Of a stretch of 64,000 bases of DNA, positions 62,696-64,000 are shown in pieces. The position numbers were made by a program, and so were the translations under genes. Origin of the DNA: Nesterenkonia populi (GTDB lineage Bacteria; Actinomycetota; Actinomycetes; Actinomycetales; Micrococcaceae); assembly GCF_007994735.1 (NCBI RefSeq), contig NZ_VOIL01000001.1:1488001-1552000 (forward strand), written 5' to 3'. Numbering within the stretch: the stretch's first letter is position 1; every line of letters starts with the position of its first letter. The notes beneath the pieces were generated by a model. The model did not search any database, had not been told where the DNA came from, and saw only the letters and a list, made by a program, of their open reading frames with translations.

Positions 62696-63661
62696 ATGAC
62701 CACCACCACCGCACCCGCCGCGGAGCGCACCGCCCGGCAGCTGGCCGAGAACGGCGTTCTCTCCGCCGCCGGCACCACGGCGCTGGCCCGCCTGGAGGCT
62801 GAGGCCATCCACATCATCCGGGAGGTCGTCGCCGAGTTCGACCGGCCCGCCATGCTCTTCTCCGGCGGCAAGGACTCCGTGGTGATGCTGCACCTGGCCG
62901 CCAAGGCCTTCTGGCCCGGCAAGGTGCCCTTCCCTGTGGTGCACATCGACACCGGCCACAATTTCCCGGAGGTCATCGACTTCCGCGACCGCACCGTGGA
63001 GCGGTTGGGCCTGCGCCTGGTGGTCGGGTCCGTGCAGGAGCTCATCGACTCCGGCGAGCTGCAGGAGCGAGCAGACGGCACGCGCAACCCCCTGCAGACT
63101 GTGCCGCTGCTGCGCACCATCGCGGACAACAGGTTCGACGCCGTCTTCGGCGGGGCCCGCCGCGATGAGGACCGCGCGCGGGCCAAGGAGCGCATCCTGT
63201 CCCTGCGCGACGAGTTCGGCCAATGGGACCCCCGCTCGCAGCGGCCCGAGCTGTGGAACCTGTACAACGGCCGTCACAAGCCCGGCCAGCACGTGCGGGC
63301 GTTCCCCATCAGCAACTGGACCGAGCTGGATGTGTGGCGCTACATCGCCTACGAGAACATCGAACTGCCCCCGCTGTACTACGCCCACGAGCGGGAGGTC
63401 TTCCACCGCGACGGGATGATCCGGGCAGTGGGGCCCTTCAGTCAGCCCACCCCCGAGGAGAGCACTGAGACCATGCAGGTCCGTTACCGCACCGTGGGGG
63501 ACATGTCCTGCACCGGTGCGGTGCGCTCCGGTGCCGTGAACAACGAGCTGGTCCTGCGCGAGGTCGCCGAGGCGACCGTCACCGAGCGGGGAGCCACCCG
63601 CGCCGACGACCGCCTCTCCGAGGCCGCCATGGAGGACCGGAAGAAGGACGGGTACTTCTAA
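62696..63661 (+). CDS. cysD: Sulfate adenylyltransferase subunit 2
   Basis: 321 residues with the PP-loop [20 protein letters not shown] and [33 protein letters not shown] is typical of CysD. With CysN it activates sulfate to APS. AAGGA precedes the ATG. Its TAA stop overlaps the cysN ATG by one base. Confidence 0.94.
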   Translation: MTTTTAPAAERTARQLAENGVLSAAGTTALARLEAEAIHIIREVVAEFDRPAMLFSGGKDSVVMLHLAAKAFWPGKVPFPVVHIDTGHNFPEVIDFRDRTVERLGLRLVVGSVQELIDSGELQERADGTRNPLQTVPLLRTIADNRFDAVFGGARRDEDRARAKERILSLRDEFGQWDPRSQRPELWNLYNGRHKPGQHVRAFPISNWTELDVWRYIAYENIELPPLYYAHEREVFHRDGMIRAVGPFSQPTPEESTETMQVRYRTVGDMSCTGAVRSGAVNNELVLREVAEATVTERGATRADDRLSEAAMEDRKKDGYF

Positions 63662-64000
63662 TGACTATCACCGCTGAGGCCCCGGAAAAGAGCATGAGAT
63701 CCTCGGGCACCCTGTTCCGCCTGGCCACCGCTGGCAGCGTCGACGACGGCAAGTCCACCCTGGTGGGCCGCCTGCTGCACGACGCCCAGGCGATCCTGAC
63801 CGATCAGCTGGCCGCCGTCGCGCGCACCTCGGCTGAGCGCGGCTTCGGGGAGTCCTTCGACGAGGAGGGACAGCCGCTGGACCTTGCGCTGCTGACCGAT
63901 GGTCTGCGCTCGGAGCGCGAGCAGGGCATCACCATCGACGTCGCCTACCGATACTTCGCCACCGACAAGCGCAGCTTTGTGCTCGCCGACTGCCCCGGAC
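63661..64000 (+). CDS. cysN: Sulfate adenylyltransferase subunit 1, truncated by window end
   Basis: The first 113 codons only. EF-Tu-like GTPase start: G1 [20 protein letters not shown], switch region [20 protein letters not shown] and G3 LADCPG at the window edge. CysN is the GTPase partner that drives CysD. Whether a fused APS kinase domain follows cannot be seen. Confidence 0.92.
   Translation, partial: MTITAEAPEKSMRSSGTLFRLATAGSVDDGKSTLVGRLLHDAQAILTDQLAAVARTSAERGFGESFDEEGQPLDLALLTDGLRSEREQGITIDVAYRYFATDKRSFVLADCPG

Overview
The window is GC-rich, gene-dense actinobacterial chromosome. It carries a complete 16S-23S-5S rRNA operon, actinobacterial gene orders (pheST next to argCJBDFR; TPR-HAD-tlyA-nadK-recN-pyrG-xerD-parA-scpAB-rluB-tyrA-cmk-der), a HelD RNA polymerase recycling factor, GTG/TTG starts and many apparently leaderless genes. 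The 16S text and gene content suggest Micrococcaceae, perhaps a Nesterenkonia-like organism; the genus is inference.

Layout. 1-6.4 kb: IclR regulator, dimethylglycine oxidase and monomeric sarcosine oxidase (the lower glycine-betaine demethylation pathway), then a DUF885 protein. 6.4-11.1 kb: YitT membrane protein, zinc-independent alcohol-dehydrogenase-type reductase, M50B-like membrane protease, methyltransferase, a drastically shortened flavoprotein ORF, XRE-cupin regulator and gamma-carbonic anhydrase. 11.2-26.8 kb: pheST, a quinone reductase, and the arginine genes argCJBDFR and argGH, the two arg blocks separated by an opposite-strand ankyrin gene, a TPP riboswitch and two tenA-family genes. 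26.8-32 kb: lytic transglycosylase, 3-methyladenine glycosylase, helD, tyrS. 32-37.9 kb: rRNA operon with two promoters and a terminator. 38-53.7 kb: RpiR regulator and a long housekeeping run (NAD kinase, DNA repair, CTP synthesis, chromosome segregation, rRNA modification, tyrosine synthesis, CMP kinase, Der). 53.8-57.7 kb: glutathione-independent formaldehyde dehydrogenase, then a small accessory patch (GIY-YIG protein, unknown small ORF, dead IS3-family remnant) against the 3' end of tRNA-Pro(GGG). 57.7-64 kb: a phytoene-desaturase-like flavoprotein and an assimilatory sulfate reduction cluster (sulfurtransferase, sulfite reductase, cysH, cysD, cysN truncated by the window end).

How the parts work together. 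Dimethylglycine and sarcosine oxidases convert N-methylated glycines to glycine; formaldehyde from such demethylation could be handled by the formaldehyde dehydrogenase 50 kb away (inference). ArgR, encoded at the end of argCJBDF, probably controls both arg blocks through a paired box of identical geometry before argC and argG. The sulfur genes form a translationally coupled ATP sulfurylase / APS reductase / sulfite reductase route.

I found no clear undescribed multi-gene system. The best leads are the in-frame-deleted flavoprotein that still couples to its downstream methyltransferase, the paired ArgR sites, the TPP riboswitch with a visible Shine-Dalgarno-sequestering hairpin, the intact orphan GIY-YIG protein beside tRNA-Pro, and a recurrent leaderless-promoter architecture in which the -10 box is sometimes built from the upstream stop codon.
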